Shown here: positions 10,499 through 19,132 of the stretch, one piece after another
Numbering within the stretch: the first letter of the stretch is position 1
How the letters are laid out: every line of letters begins with the position of its first letter
From: Idiomarina abyssalis
GTDB lineage: Bacteria > Pseudomonadota > Gammaproteobacteria > Enterobacterales > Alteromonadaceae
Direction: 5' to 3'
Assembly (NCBI RefSeq): GCF_900116625.1
Contig: NZ_FPBE01000001.1
Span: 434,001-498,000 of the forward strand
DNA length: 64,000 bases
Notes under the pieces: model-generated
What the model was told of the DNA's origin: nothing
The model's database searches: none
What the model saw: only the letters and a program-made list of their open reading frames with translations
Position numbers and translations under genes: made by a program

Positions 10499-11674
10499 AT
10501 GCATAAACCACAAATTAAAATTCCCGCCACCTATATGCGTGGCGGGACCTCAAAAGGGGTTTTCTTTCGTCTGCACGACTTACCTGAGCCGGCTCAACAG
10601 CCGGGCGCTGTGCGTGACGCTATATTGATGCGTGTAATCGGCAGTCCGGATCCTTATGCTAAGCATACGGACGGCATGGGTGGTGCTACCTCCAGCACCA
10701 GCAAAACGGTTATAGTCTCTAAAAGCGAGCAACCAGGCCATGACGTAGACTACCTGTTTGGTCAGGTATCTATTGATAAGCCTTTTGTTGACTGGAGCGG
10801 TAACTGCGGCAATTTATCGTCAGCCGTAGGGCCTTTTGCTATTGCTAATGGTTTAGTTGACGCAGAGCGTATACCTGAAAATGGTGTGTGCGAAGTTCGT
10901 ATCTGGCAGGCCAATATTGGTAAAACCATTGTCAATAAAGTGTCTATGGTCAATGGTGAAGTGCAGGAAACCGGTGACTTTATTCTGGATGGTGTGACCT
11001 TTCCGGCGGCTGAAGTGCCGGTGGAGTTTATGGATCCATCAGCGGATGGTGAGTCAATGTTTCCGACCGGTAATCTTATTGATGATCTAGAGGTTCCTGG
11101 CATTGGCACATTAAAAGCAACGATGATCAACGCGGGTATTCCGACCATTTTTCTTAATGCAGAAGAAATTGGATACGACGGCACTGAGTTGCAGGAGGTC
11201 ATTAACGGCAGTCCGGAAGCTCTGGAACGGTTTGAAACCATTCGTGCCTATGGTGCGGTAAAAATGGGGCTAATTAGCGATGTTGCCGAAGCGGCTAACC
11301 GTCAGCACACCCCAAAAGTGGCTTTTGTCGCAGCGCCGAAAGACTATACGGCATCCAGTGGTAAGGTCATTAAGGCCGATGACGTTGACTTGCTGGTAAG
11401 GGCTATGTCGATGGGAAAATTGCATCACGCCATGATGGGAACCGCTGCTGTTGCTATCGGCACTGCCGCGGCAATTCCTGGTACTACCGTAAACTTAGCT
11501 GCAGGTGGCAAAGACCGTACTATGGTGAACTTTGGTCACCCGTCGGGTACCTTGCAAGTCGGTGCTGAATGTAAACAAGTGAATGGTCAATGGACTGCTA
11601 TTAAAGCCATTATGAGCCGCAGCGCGCGGGTCTTAATGGAAGGAAAGGTTCGCATTCCTGGTGACGTACTGTAA
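10499..11674 (+). CDS. prpF: 2-methylaconitate cis-trans isomerase PrpF
   Basis: Isomerises the 2-methylaconitate made by AcnD so that a second hydratase can act. It has 391 residues with the diaminopimelate-epimerase-like two-domain fold of this family; the N-terminal block YMRGGTSKGVFF is diagnostic and contains the conserved Ser/Lys. AGGGG upstream supports the start. Its stop codon directly abuts the ATG of the next small gene. Confidence 0.95.
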   Translation: MHKPQIKIPATYMRGGTSKGVFFRLHDLPEPAQQPGAVRDAILMRVIGSPDPYAKHTDGMGGATSSTSKTVIVSKSEQPGHDVDYLFGQVSIDKPFVDWSGNCGNLSSAVGPFAIANGLVDAERIPENGVCEVRIWQANIGKTIVNKVSMVNGEVQETGDFILDGVTFPAAEVPVEFMDPSADGESMFPTGNLIDDLEVPGIGTLKATMINAGIPTIFLNAEEIGYDGTELQEVINGSPEALERFETIRAYGAVKMGLISDVAEAANRQHTPKVAFVAAPKDYTASSGKVIKADDVDLLVRAMSMGKLHHAMMGTAAVAIGTAAAIPGTTVNLAAGGKDRTMVNFGHPSGTLQVGAECKQVNGQWTAIKAIMSRSARVLMEGKVRIPGDVL

Positions 11675-11935
11675 ATGAACGACGCCACGCAGGCCAAACT
11701 GCTCAAAGCCGCTATGATTACCGGCATCAGCCTAATATTATTAGGTCACGTGGTGTTGGTTGTTACCTTCGGCAATGATGACATTGGCTTTCGTGGGTAT
11801 ATTTTAGGGGCAGCGATGAACGCCATTGGCGTTATTTTATCGCTGCCTACTAAGATTTATCTCACTTTAGTGCTCATGGAAAAAGAAGAGCGCGACAATG
11901 AAAATACTCATTGGAGCGATAGAAACTCAGATTAA
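11675..11935 (+). CDS. Small two-helix membrane protein, last gene of the prp operon
   Basis: 86 residues with two hydrophobic segments, about 9-31 and 40-68, and a charged, hydrophilic tail rich in Glu, Asp and Asn. No family is recognised. The ATG follows the prpF stop with no gap, so translation is probably coupled. The last 4 bases overlap the convergent secreted-protein gene. Its job in propionate metabolism, if any, is unknown. Confidence 0.7.
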   Translation: MNDATQAKLLKAAMITGISLILLGHVVLVVTFGNDDIGFRGYILGAAMNAIGVILSLPTKIYLTLVLMEKEERDNENTHWSDRNSD

Positions 11936-12540
11936 TCAGCATAGCCCCAGGGTGTTGGGGGCGTATCAACGGTTTCTGTTAAGTCAAAATCAACCCGAAA
12001 CTCTCTGCCTTCGCGAATTAAACGATAGGTAAATGTGTCATCGTGGATATACATTTGCCAAATGTTGGTATTCGACTGCGGTACTCCCAGTTCAATAAAT
12101 AGTTCTTTTGAGTAAGCATCAGCAGGGAAAGATTGAGCTGTCGGGTGACCCTTATCAACAGTATGACCACCGTACATGGTTAAAGGATCATAGTTGCCAT
12201 CTTGCTTGCGATGATCATGTTTAAGACTAATACCAGACCCTGTTTGCGTTAAAATCCAGGTACGTGAATGGTTGTCCCCAACGTGAAACGGAATTTCAAT
12301 TTTAGTATCACCGCACTTGCGCACATGCATAATCAACGGGCCTTCAAAGCCCTCACTTGCAGGGGTATCAACCGTTATTTCGCCAGCGTATGAGTTGCCA
12401 CAGTGCTCGTTAATTGCCGCAAAAAACTCAGCCTGAGCTTGAGTACTAACGCGTGGAGCAGGCTTTACTACCTGGGCAGAACTGATAAAGGGTGCAAAGC
12501 TTGCGACGGCAATTGACGTAAGAAAAAGAATATTTTTCAT
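11932..12540 (-). CDS. Secreted protein of unknown function
   Basis: 202 residues with a signal peptide (MKNILFLTSIAVASFAPFISSA). The mature part has two cysteines (CGNSYAG and RKCGD) that could form a disulfide, and a soluble, mixed composition rich in His, Asp and Thr (LKHDHRKQDGNYDP, TMYGGHTVDKG). I do not assign a family with confidence. Single gene, convergent with the prp operon with a 4-base overlap. Probably periplasmic. Confidence 0.72.
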   Translation of the reverse strand: MKNILFLTSIAVASFAPFISSAQVVKPAPRVSTQAQAEFFAAINEHCGNSYAGEITVDTPASEGFEGPLIMHVRKCGDTKIEIPFHVGDNHSRTWILTQTGSGISLKHDHRKQDGNYDPLTMYGGHTVDKGHPTAQSFPADAYSKELFIELGVPQSNTNIWQMYIHDDTFTYRLIREGREFRVDFDLTETVDTPPTPWGYAD

Positions 12541-12680
12541 TTTTAGACCATTAGATAATGTTTAATTTTAATTATATGAGTCATTAAAACCTGCCATGAA
12601 TTAAAGGCACATGCCAGTACTTTTACGTAAACTTATGACTCAAACATTAGTAACAGAGATTACAGCTTCCTGTTTGGAAG

Positions 12681-13418
12681 TTAAGGCAACCAAATATCTC
12701 CAATAGGCTTTTCAGCTGAAAAGTGGTGAGCAACTTGTGCTTGCAGGAGCTCACCGCAGGCAAGAGCGTCAGTCATAGCGTCGTGCGGTGCATAGAAGGG
12801 CAGGTTATAGCGATCTCTGCTATCACTTAAACGAATAGACACCCGCTCTTTACCAGTTAACTTGTCCCATAAACTGCGTTTCTGGCGATGAAAGCGCGCT
12901 TCAATTTCCATTGTGTCGATAACCGGGAAATGAATGCTTTCTTTTAGGCGCTCTTTAAAGGCACCTTGTAGAAACGGGCGCTCTATACCGTTGTAATGCA
13001 CCACCCAAACCTTTCCGGCTACGGCTTCTAATAAGGGCTCGATAATTTCGGAAAAATCGGGAGCTCGTTCAATGGCACTGTGTGTTATACCGTGAATGGT
13101 AATTGACTCATTGGTTAGTAGCCTTCGGGGCTTAACAATCCATTGCTTTGCCTGACTCATGTGGATTCGGTCAAGCGTCATGGGTATAACAGCAATGCTA
13201 ATAATGCCATGTTTATCGGGATTCATCCCGGTGGTCTCAAAGTCGACTGCGACCATAGGGACATGGCTAATAGGAGAGCTGCTACTAGCTATACCCGCCT
13301 CATAGTATTTTTTCAGGGCAGGGTATTTGGCTGTTTTGGCCAGTTCCTGAAAACGTTTTGGCCAGTCTATGGTGCTTTTCTGTTGTTTATTCTCAGCATC
13401 TGGTGGCAGATACAACAT
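12681..13418 (-). CDS. DnaQ-type 3'-5' exonuclease (DEDDh)
   Basis: 245 residues. Exo I motif is AVDFETTGMN (D59, E61); exo III is HDAMTDA (H212, D217), so this is a DEDDh enzyme like the polymerase III epsilon subunit and RNase T. It starts 2 bases after the stop of the upstream CNB/CBS/DUF294 gene, with GGAGG inside that gene's 3' end, so translation is coupled. That partnership suggests a nucleotide-signalling context, not replication proofreading. Substrate unknown. Confidence 0.88.
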   Translation of the reverse strand: MLYLPPDAENKQQKSTIDWPKRFQELAKTAKYPALKKYYEAGIASSSSPISHVPMVAVDFETTGMNPDKHGIISIAVIPMTLDRIHMSQAKQWIVKPRRLLTNESITIHGITHSAIERAPDFSEIIEPLLEAVAGKVWVVHYNGIERPFLQGAFKERLKESIHFPVIDTMEIEARFHRQKRSLWDKLTGKERVSIRLSDSRDRYNLPFYAPHDAMTDALACGELLQAQVAHHFSAEKPIGDIWLP

Positions 13419-13420
13419 TA

Positions 13421-15277
13421 TCAGCCTCCGGAGTACTTATAACGCAGGTATTTCTGCGCGTTGCTAAGAATTTGAAAAGCGTCCTTTAAGTTTTTACGCT
13501 CAAAATCTGATAAGTCTTCCGGTGCGACATTGTTATCGGGGGGATCCCCAGCTTCTAATGCTAAAGCCTGGTGACGAATTCGCACCATAGAAATGAGTTC
13601 AAGCGCGTCGCGTAAATCAGGGCCGCGACCTTTCGGCAGAACGTTGGCCTCAATTATTTCCTCTAACCGCGCAAAGGAATTCTGTCGTTGCGCACCAATG
13701 GCCAGAGCATGTACCCGAATTAAGTCAGCAACCGGACCGGTGCCACGGCGCTTCGTATTGATACTGTCACGATGCTTGCCGTCTTTTTCCATCACAAAGT
13801 CTTTAAAAAAGCCTAAAGGCGGTGTTCGATTCAATGCATTACGAGCCATAGAGCCTAGGAATCGTTTGTTTTTTGGTGCCTTTTTGCGAATAAGTTGATT
13901 CAGCTCTTTAGCAAAACGGGTTTCACCACCCACACCGTCCAGGTCAAAAAATATGGAGGACTGCAGTAACTTTTCGGGCGATGGGTTATCTATCCAGTCG
14001 GTAAAGTAATGCTTCCATTTAGAGAGAGGCTGCCGCCAGTTTGGGTTTGTTGCCATAATATCGCCAGTGCAGTAGGTATAACCGCAGGCATTCAGGCCAT
14101 CGGAAACAAACTGCGCGATATTAAGAAAATATTCATCGTGTAGTTTGGGATCAAAACTGTCATCCAGCACCATGGCATTGTCCTGATCTGTTACAACGGT
14201 TTGTTCGTCGCGAGCCATGGAGCCCAGCGCCAGAAAGCAGTAAGGAACCGGCGGCGGTCCGTATTTTTCTTCGGCTAACTCTAATAGGCGCTGTTTGAAG
14301 CTGCGTCCAATAGTAGCCATGGCCGAGCCAATAATGCGTGAGTTGGCGTCTTCTTCCACCATACGCACAAAGCTTTTATGCACGTCAGGCACCAGCTGCG
14401 AGAGCTCTTCAATGCTGGTTTGCTTAAAAATGCTGGAAACAACATATAAGCTACTTTGCGATTCATGTCGTGCGACGTCAGACAAAGCAATAACGCCGAC
14501 CACTTTCTGCTGACGTAGCACCGGTAAGTGATGCAGGTTGGTACGTAGCATGGTTAAAAACGCTTCAAAAACGCGGTTGTTATGCTGAATAAAAATCAAA
14601 TTTTCAGACATGATGTCAGAGACCGGACTGGAAGCATCTCTGTCTACGGCGAGTACACGTTTACGCAAGTCTTTGTCGGTGATTATGCCAACAGGTTTGT
14701 CTTGTTTTTCGCCGTCGTAAATAAGCAATGACGATACTTTCTCATCGGTCATTAAACCAGCGGCTTCACGTATTGATGCGTTTTTGTCGATGGCCACAGG
14801 CTCGCGTGTAATTAACGTTTCGACGCGGGCTGATAATGTGCGGTTGCGGTTCTCGTGTTCTTTTACCGCATGGCTAACACGGCGTTGTTCTTCAACCTCC
14901 ACCGCGTCGGCAAAAGAGTCGTATTCGTCATAAAAGCGATTAAAGAGCTCGCCCGGAATGTAGTAAAGTAATGTGTCTTCAATGGTTCTGACCGGAAAGC
15001 GGACACGGCCTTTACGAAGTAAACCTGCTTCACCGAAAAAACCGCCTTCGTCCAGCCGGTTAAACAGCGAACCGTCTTTGTGGTAGGTCTCAATAGACCC
15101 ACTTCTGACGACATGCAGAGAGTCGATATGCTGATTAAACTCTAATATCTGAGTCTTTGCTTTGAAGTATGCTACTGACGTGTTCTTAGCGGCTAATTGA
15201 AGCTCTTCTTCCGGTAACTCATTAAATGGAGAATATTTGCGTAAGAAATTCAGTATTTCGACGTGCTCAGCTTCCAT
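13421..15277 (-). CDS. Cyclic-nucleotide-binding / twin CBS / DUF294 nucleotidyltransferase-like protein
   Basis: 618 residues. In order: a cNMP-binding cupin at about 10-120 (GGFFGEAGLL near 78-87), two CBS repeats at about 150-270, a DUF294 nucleotidyltransferase core with LGSMARDEQTVVTDQDNAM at 351-369 (GS, then DxD in TDQDN), and a helical DUF294 C-terminal domain to the end. GlnD-like enzymes share the nucleotidyltransferase fold. Predicted to sense an adenine nucleotide and modify or bind a partner. It is followed at once by the DnaQ-type exonuclease and preceded by a BCCT transporter. The ligand is not evident from sequence. Confidence 0.9.
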   Translation of the reverse strand: MEAEHVEILNFLRKYSPFNELPEEELQLAAKNTSVAYFKAKTQILEFNQHIDSLHVVRSGSIETYHKDGSLFNRLDEGGFFGEAGLLRKGRVRFPVRTIEDTLLYYIPGELFNRFYDEYDSFADAVEVEEQRRVSHAVKEHENRNRTLSARVETLITREPVAIDKNASIREAAGLMTDEKVSSLLIYDGEKQDKPVGIITDKDLRKRVLAVDRDASSPVSDIMSENLIFIQHNNRVFEAFLTMLRTNLHHLPVLRQQKVVGVIALSDVARHESQSSLYVVSSIFKQTSIEELSQLVPDVHKSFVRMVEEDANSRIIGSAMATIGRSFKQRLLELAEEKYGPPPVPYCFLALGSMARDEQTVVTDQDNAMVLDDSFDPKLHDEYFLNIAQFVSDGLNACGYTYCTGDIMATNPNWRQPLSKWKHYFTDWIDNPSPEKLLQSSIFFDLDGVGGETRFAKELNQLIRKKAPKNKRFLGSMARNALNRTPPLGFFKDFVMEKDGKHRDSINTKRRGTGPVADLIRVHALAIGAQRQNSFARLEEIIEANVLPKGRGPDLRDALELISMVRIRHQALALEAGDPPDNNVAPEDLSDFERKNLKDAFQILSNAQKYLRYKYSGG

Positions 15278-15295
15278 ATAAGCACCTTAGAAAGT

Positions 15296-15319
15296 GAGCG
15301 ACACCCAGAGGTGTCGCTC
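15296..15319 (-). terminator. Strong hairpin between the BCCT and CNB/CBS genes
   Basis: Perfect 10-bp stem GAGCGACACC/GGTGTCGCTC with a 4-base loop, between the two minus-strand genes. The T-run after it on the minus strand is poor (ACTTTCT), so termination may be partial. Confidence 0.55.
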
Positions 15320-15327
15320 GTGGTAGG

Positions 15328-17022
15328 TTATTTTGTGGTTTTACCAACTCTCGGTTCAGAGCGCAAGCCCTGAATAACAGCGACACACGCCGCCAGCAGA
15401 ACAAGAGTGAAAGGTAAGCCCGCTGAAACGGCCATGGCTTGTAGTGCAACTAAACCTCCGCCCAGTATCAGGGCAATTGCAACTAACCCTTCAAAGGTAC
15501 ACCAGAAGATACGCTGAGGTACTGGCGCTTCGACTTTACCGCCGGCACTGATGGTATCGATAACCAGTGAACCGGAATCAGAGGAGGTAATGAAGAAAAC
15601 CATAACAAGGATAATACCCACGAATGAGGTAATGCCTGTCCATGGTAGGCCTTCTAGCATAACGAACAATTGTAACGAAAGATCTTCGCTGGCAATTTTT
15701 TCGGCCCCACCGATAAATTGTTCAATGGCGGCTGTACCGAATACCGTCATCCAGAATACGCAAGCCAACGACGGTATGAGTAACACTGAAATTAAGAACT
15801 CACGCACGGTACGCCCGCGCGATACTCGCGCAATGAACATACCGACAAAGGGTGACCAGGCAATCCACCACGCCCAGTAGAAGGATGTCCAGCCTTGTGA
15901 ATAGTTTAAGTCTTCACGACCAACAGGGTTTGATAATGCCGGGAGGTTCACCACGTAATTGTACAGATTATCAACAAAGCCGGTCAGAATGGCTACTGTA
16001 GGGCCAACAATGATCACAAACAGCATCAGAAGTGCTGCAAGCGACATGTTCACTTGTGACAGTCGCTGTACTCCGGCTTCGAGTCCTGCGAGTACTGAAA
16101 CCAAGGCAATAGCGGTTATGCCGATAACAAGGAGAACTTCAGTGGTGTCGCCTTCAGCCCATCCGAATAAGAAGTTCAGCCCGGCTGCAGCTTGAGATGC
16201 TCCTAACCCCAGAGAGGTCGCAAGACCAAACAAGGTTGCCAGTATTGCTATAATGTCGATGACATGACCTGGCCAGCCCCATACGCGCTCACCCAAAATA
16301 GGGTAGAAAATTGAGCGAATAGTAAGCGGTAACCCTTTATTGAAAGAGAATAAAGCGAGTCCCAGCGCTAATACCGCATAGATTGCCCATGGGTGCAGTG
16401 CCCAGTGGAAAATCGTAGCGGCCATACCTAGCCTCATAGCTGCGGCTTCATCGCCACCAGCACCACCAAGAGGTGCCCAATCTGTGCGTATACCGTCCGC
16501 ATTTGTTTCAGTACCCCCCAGGGCGGTACTGAAGTGAGTTATTGGCTCGGAAACACCATAAAACATGAGTCCGATACCCATACCGGCAGCGAATAGCATT
16601 GAAAACCAACCTAAATAAGAAAAATCGGGGCTGGCCTCGGTTCCCCCCAGACGGACATTACCGAGTGGAGAAAAGATGAGAAACAAACACAGGATTACAA
16701 ATATATTGGCCGCTCCAATAAAGAACCAGTCAAGGTTGGAGGTTAGCCAGTCTTTGGTGCTGGTAAATACAGGCTCTGCCTGATTCTGGAACATTAAGGT
16801 TATAACGACAAAGGCAACAATTGCCAACCCGGAAATAGCAAACACACGGTTATGAAAGTCGAGGCCAAAAGGTCCTACTTTCATAACGACGTTGTCTTGT
16901 CCTACTTGATAATCGGTATTGATTGGATTGACTTCACCATCGGGAATCATTGGGTCGTTAGCTTTACGCTCACGCTCGAGATCTTTATCTCCGCGGAGCA
17001 CTTCTTCTTCTTTTTTGGACAT
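15328..17022 (-). CDS. BCCT-family transporter (betaine/choline/carnitine type)
   Basis: Sodium-coupled importer of quaternary ammonium osmolytes. It has 564 residues and 12 predicted helices. The substrate-gate motif AGMGIGLMFYGVSEP lies at 146-160 and the GMGIG form is found in betaine-type members; ALHPWAIYAVLAL supplies the conserved Trp box. A charged 50-residue N-terminal extension resembles the regulatory tails of osmosensing BCCTs. Suits a marine, salt-exposed cell. The exact substrate (betaine, choline or ectoine) cannot be fixed. Confidence 0.92.
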   Translation of the reverse strand: MSKKEEEVLRGDKDLERERKANDPMIPDGEVNPINTDYQVGQDNVVMKVGPFGLDFHNRVFAISGLAIVAFVVITLMFQNQAEPVFTSTKDWLTSNLDWFFIGAANIFVILCLFLIFSPLGNVRLGGTEASPDFSYLGWFSMLFAAGMGIGLMFYGVSEPITHFSTALGGTETNADGIRTDWAPLGGAGGDEAAAMRLGMAATIFHWALHPWAIYAVLALGLALFSFNKGLPLTIRSIFYPILGERVWGWPGHVIDIIAILATLFGLATSLGLGASQAAAGLNFLFGWAEGDTTEVLLVIGITAIALVSVLAGLEAGVQRLSQVNMSLAALLMLFVIIVGPTVAILTGFVDNLYNYVVNLPALSNPVGREDLNYSQGWTSFYWAWWIAWSPFVGMFIARVSRGRTVREFLISVLLIPSLACVFWMTVFGTAAIEQFIGGAEKIASEDLSLQLFVMLEGLPWTGITSFVGIILVMVFFITSSDSGSLVIDTISAGGKVEAPVPQRIFWCTFEGLVAIALILGGGLVALQAMAVSAGLPFTLVLLAACVAVIQGLRSEPRVGKTTK

Positions 17023-17185
17023 TAGCTCTCCCCTTTATAGAAGTAGGCATTTTACCGCCTTGAATTTAAACATTTATTCTAAATTCATTACTAGAGTATA
17101 GAGAGCTACGCAGATTTCTCAAAGTTAGATCGATTTTTCGCTGTAAAAATAATAGATTAGAGAAATAAATTTAATTAGGAAGGAT

Positions 17186-17218
17186 ACTGACGTGCGCTGC
17201 ATCGAGCCGCACGTCAGT
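17186..17218. repeat. Long inverted repeat beyond the OMP gene
   Basis: 11-bp perfect arms ACTGACGTGCG/CGCACGTCAGT around an 11-base loop, just beyond the 3' end of the outer-membrane gene. No T-tract on either strand, so not a classic terminator; it may protect the OMP mRNA 3' end or be a protein site. Confidence 0.5.
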
Positions 17219-17240
17219 GTTTAGGGGAACAATCCTGGTA

Positions 17241-17849
17241 TTAAAAACTGTACCGGACTGTTGCGGCGACAGTATCAATGTCCTGGTCAATTTCATCGAG
17301 GTCGTAGAGTTTATAGCCAACCCCAAGAGACAGGTTTTCAGTCAAATGAAAGAACGCTGAAGCATCGTAACGAATGGCATTTTCGTCATCAATGTCCAGG
17401 TAATCAGCTTTTACTGACAACTCAAGAAAATCTGTCAACATCGAGCGAACACCTAGTCCGGCACCGTATCCAGATTCATCAAATGACTCAGAGCCGATGT
17501 CGTCAACAGAGCCTACAAGTTCAAGCTTTTCGTAGGTAACGGTTGCGAAAATATCGGTGGACTCTGTGATGCCATGATTGAACCCGATACCGGCGTTAAG
17601 CGAGTCTAAGTCGACATCCCCGAACTCCGATTCATCGCCAACAGAGTCGAAGTTAGCCAAGATAAAAATGGACTCATTCAGCGATAGTGACCCCGATACG
17701 GCATATCCGTCCATTGAGATATCTTCGTCAATAGGCGTTTCGATATCGGTGTCAATGTACGACGCCTGAAGCTTATTCCAGTTAGGAGAGTCCGCTAATG
17801 CGCTAGTTGAAGTTCCAATCAATGCAATTGCAATTAATGTTTTCTTCAT
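17241..17849 (-). CDS. Small outer-membrane beta-barrel protein
   Basis: 202 residues with a signal peptide (MKKTLIAIALIGTSTSALA), alternating amphipathic strands and a C-terminal aromatic ending (TVRYSF) typical of outer-membrane barrels recognised by BamA. The size suits an 8-stranded OmpX/OmpW-like barrel. Very acidic loops (Asp/Glu rich) fit a halophilic marine surface. AAGGAAGT precedes the ATG. Function unknown. Confidence 0.82.
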   Translation of the reverse strand: MKKTLIAIALIGTSTSALADSPNWNKLQASYIDTDIETPIDEDISMDGYAVSGSLSLNESIFILANFDSVGDESEFGDVDLDSLNAGIGFNHGITESTDIFATVTYEKLELVGSVDDIGSESFDESGYGAGLGVRSMLTDFLELSVKADYLDIDDENAIRYDASAFFHLTENLSLGVGYKLYDLDEIDQDIDTVAATVRYSF

Positions 17850-17954
17850 AATACTTCCTTTGTTGTGAGTCGCTAAGCAGGGATAACCAATTGGCTACCC
17901 TGCGTTAAAAAATAGCGACACCAACGACAGGCAGCAATGAACTTTACGAAACCT

Positions 17955-19124
17955 TTAATCTAGGCGGTTCACCAGGGAAATGAGAGCGGCTTCCGCAACT
18001 CTTTTAATGTTATTTCGGTCTTCGCTGTCACTGACTTCATAGGTGACGGCGTGAGCGGCGAACTCATCAGCGATAAATTGTTTAAAAACACCGCTTTCAG
18101 GATGGTCACCCGGTTGATATTCGAGTTCCACTGAATCGACCATTTCGGCTATCTCTTCAATCCAGTCATAAACTCGTTGTGGGTTTCTTAAAGGAACACC
18201 ACTTGGCGACTCATAGTCTTTAGGCATAGTGTAAAAGACATTACGGTGAGTGGAGTGAAAGTCTATCGCAAATTCTATTTGACCACCGTCTTCTACGAGC
18301 TTTTCAAGGTAGTTGGTTAAGGCTTGGGTTTCCGGAAGCGTTTGGTTGTTCCAGTCGCGGTTCATATCGATGCCAGCTGCCGTTAACCGCCAGTTGCCAT
18401 GATAGACGCCGTCCGGGTTCATGTTAGGAACCAGTAATATATTGTACTTTTGACGAAACTTAACCACGTAAGCTTCGTCGCTGAATAAAAGCTCGCCAAA
18501 ATGGAGCAGGGCAAGTGCACCAGTAACCTCTGGCGGGTGTTGTCGGCCAATAAGTATTATCCACTTGTCGCTGGATTTCACTTTGTGTTCTAAGGCCGCT
18601 AAGTTGCGGCCTTCACTAGAAACCCCCAGAGAAATAACTTCCGATTGTTGTGGCTCTTTAATTAAGCTACTAAGCCACTCAATGTAATGGACGTTATCGA
18701 TGATCTCCTGCCCGGCGATAAGTTCTTTTGTTTGCGCCGATAGTGTCAGTTCAAACTGAAGCCAGCCATCACCTTCCGAAAAGGGAATGGGGTGCCACAT
18801 ATCGTCTCCTGCGCTGCGTTTAGGCTTATAACGAGATACCCCTTCACTGGCGACCAGTGTGATATCAATGGTTTGACTCTCTTCAGTCAGGTTCTCGACG
18901 GCAAAGGCATACCAAGGACTAGGATTAATTTTCTCTCTTTCTGGTTCAAGGTACAGACTGTATTGATTGTCACCAGTTTTCTCACAATGGTGCAAACGAC
19001 CAACAGCGAAGTTGGTTGTAAAGTCGACTTTCTCAAAAGAGCAGTCCTTCGGCTCTCTGTCTACTTCCTCAGGTTGTTGAAGCGATAACTGACTAAATAA
19101 CGCGACACTGGCCAGTGAAAGCAT
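17955..19124 (-). CDS. M14-family zinc carboxypeptidase, exported
   Basis: 389 residues. A short N-terminal hydrophobic stretch (MLSLASVALFSQ) looks like a signal sequence. The N-terminal beta domain (about 30-140) is followed by the M14 catalytic domain: zinc ligands H196 and E199 (HPPE) and H290 (DFHSTH), substrate residues N255 and R256 (MNRDW), catalytic E363 (TYEVSD). This architecture resembles cytosolic-carboxypeptidase-like bacterial M14 proteins. The Shine-Dalgarno AGGAG overlaps the TAG stop of the upstream TonB receptor, so the two are co-translated. Likely trims peptides taken up or bound by that receptor. Confidence 0.9.
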   Translation of the reverse strand: MLSLASVALFSQLSLQQPEEVDREPKDCSFEKVDFTTNFAVGRLHHCEKTGDNQYSLYLEPEREKINPSPWYAFAVENLTEESQTIDITLVASEGVSRYKPKRSAGDDMWHPIPFSEGDGWLQFELTLSAQTKELIAGQEIIDNVHYIEWLSSLIKEPQQSEVISLGVSSEGRNLAALEHKVKSSDKWIILIGRQHPPEVTGALALLHFGELLFSDEAYVVKFRQKYNILLVPNMNPDGVYHGNWRLTAAGIDMNRDWNNQTLPETQALTNYLEKLVEDGGQIEFAIDFHSTHRNVFYTMPKDYESPSGVPLRNPQRVYDWIEEIAEMVDSVELEYQPGDHPESGVFKQFIADEFAAHAVTYEVSDSEDRNNIKRVAEAALISLVNRLD

Positions 19125-19132
19125 CTACTCTC

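Noticed and set aside
10762-11241. 159-codon minus-strand frame inside prpF
   Set aside because: Antisense shadow with Ser/Pro-rich, patternless translation.
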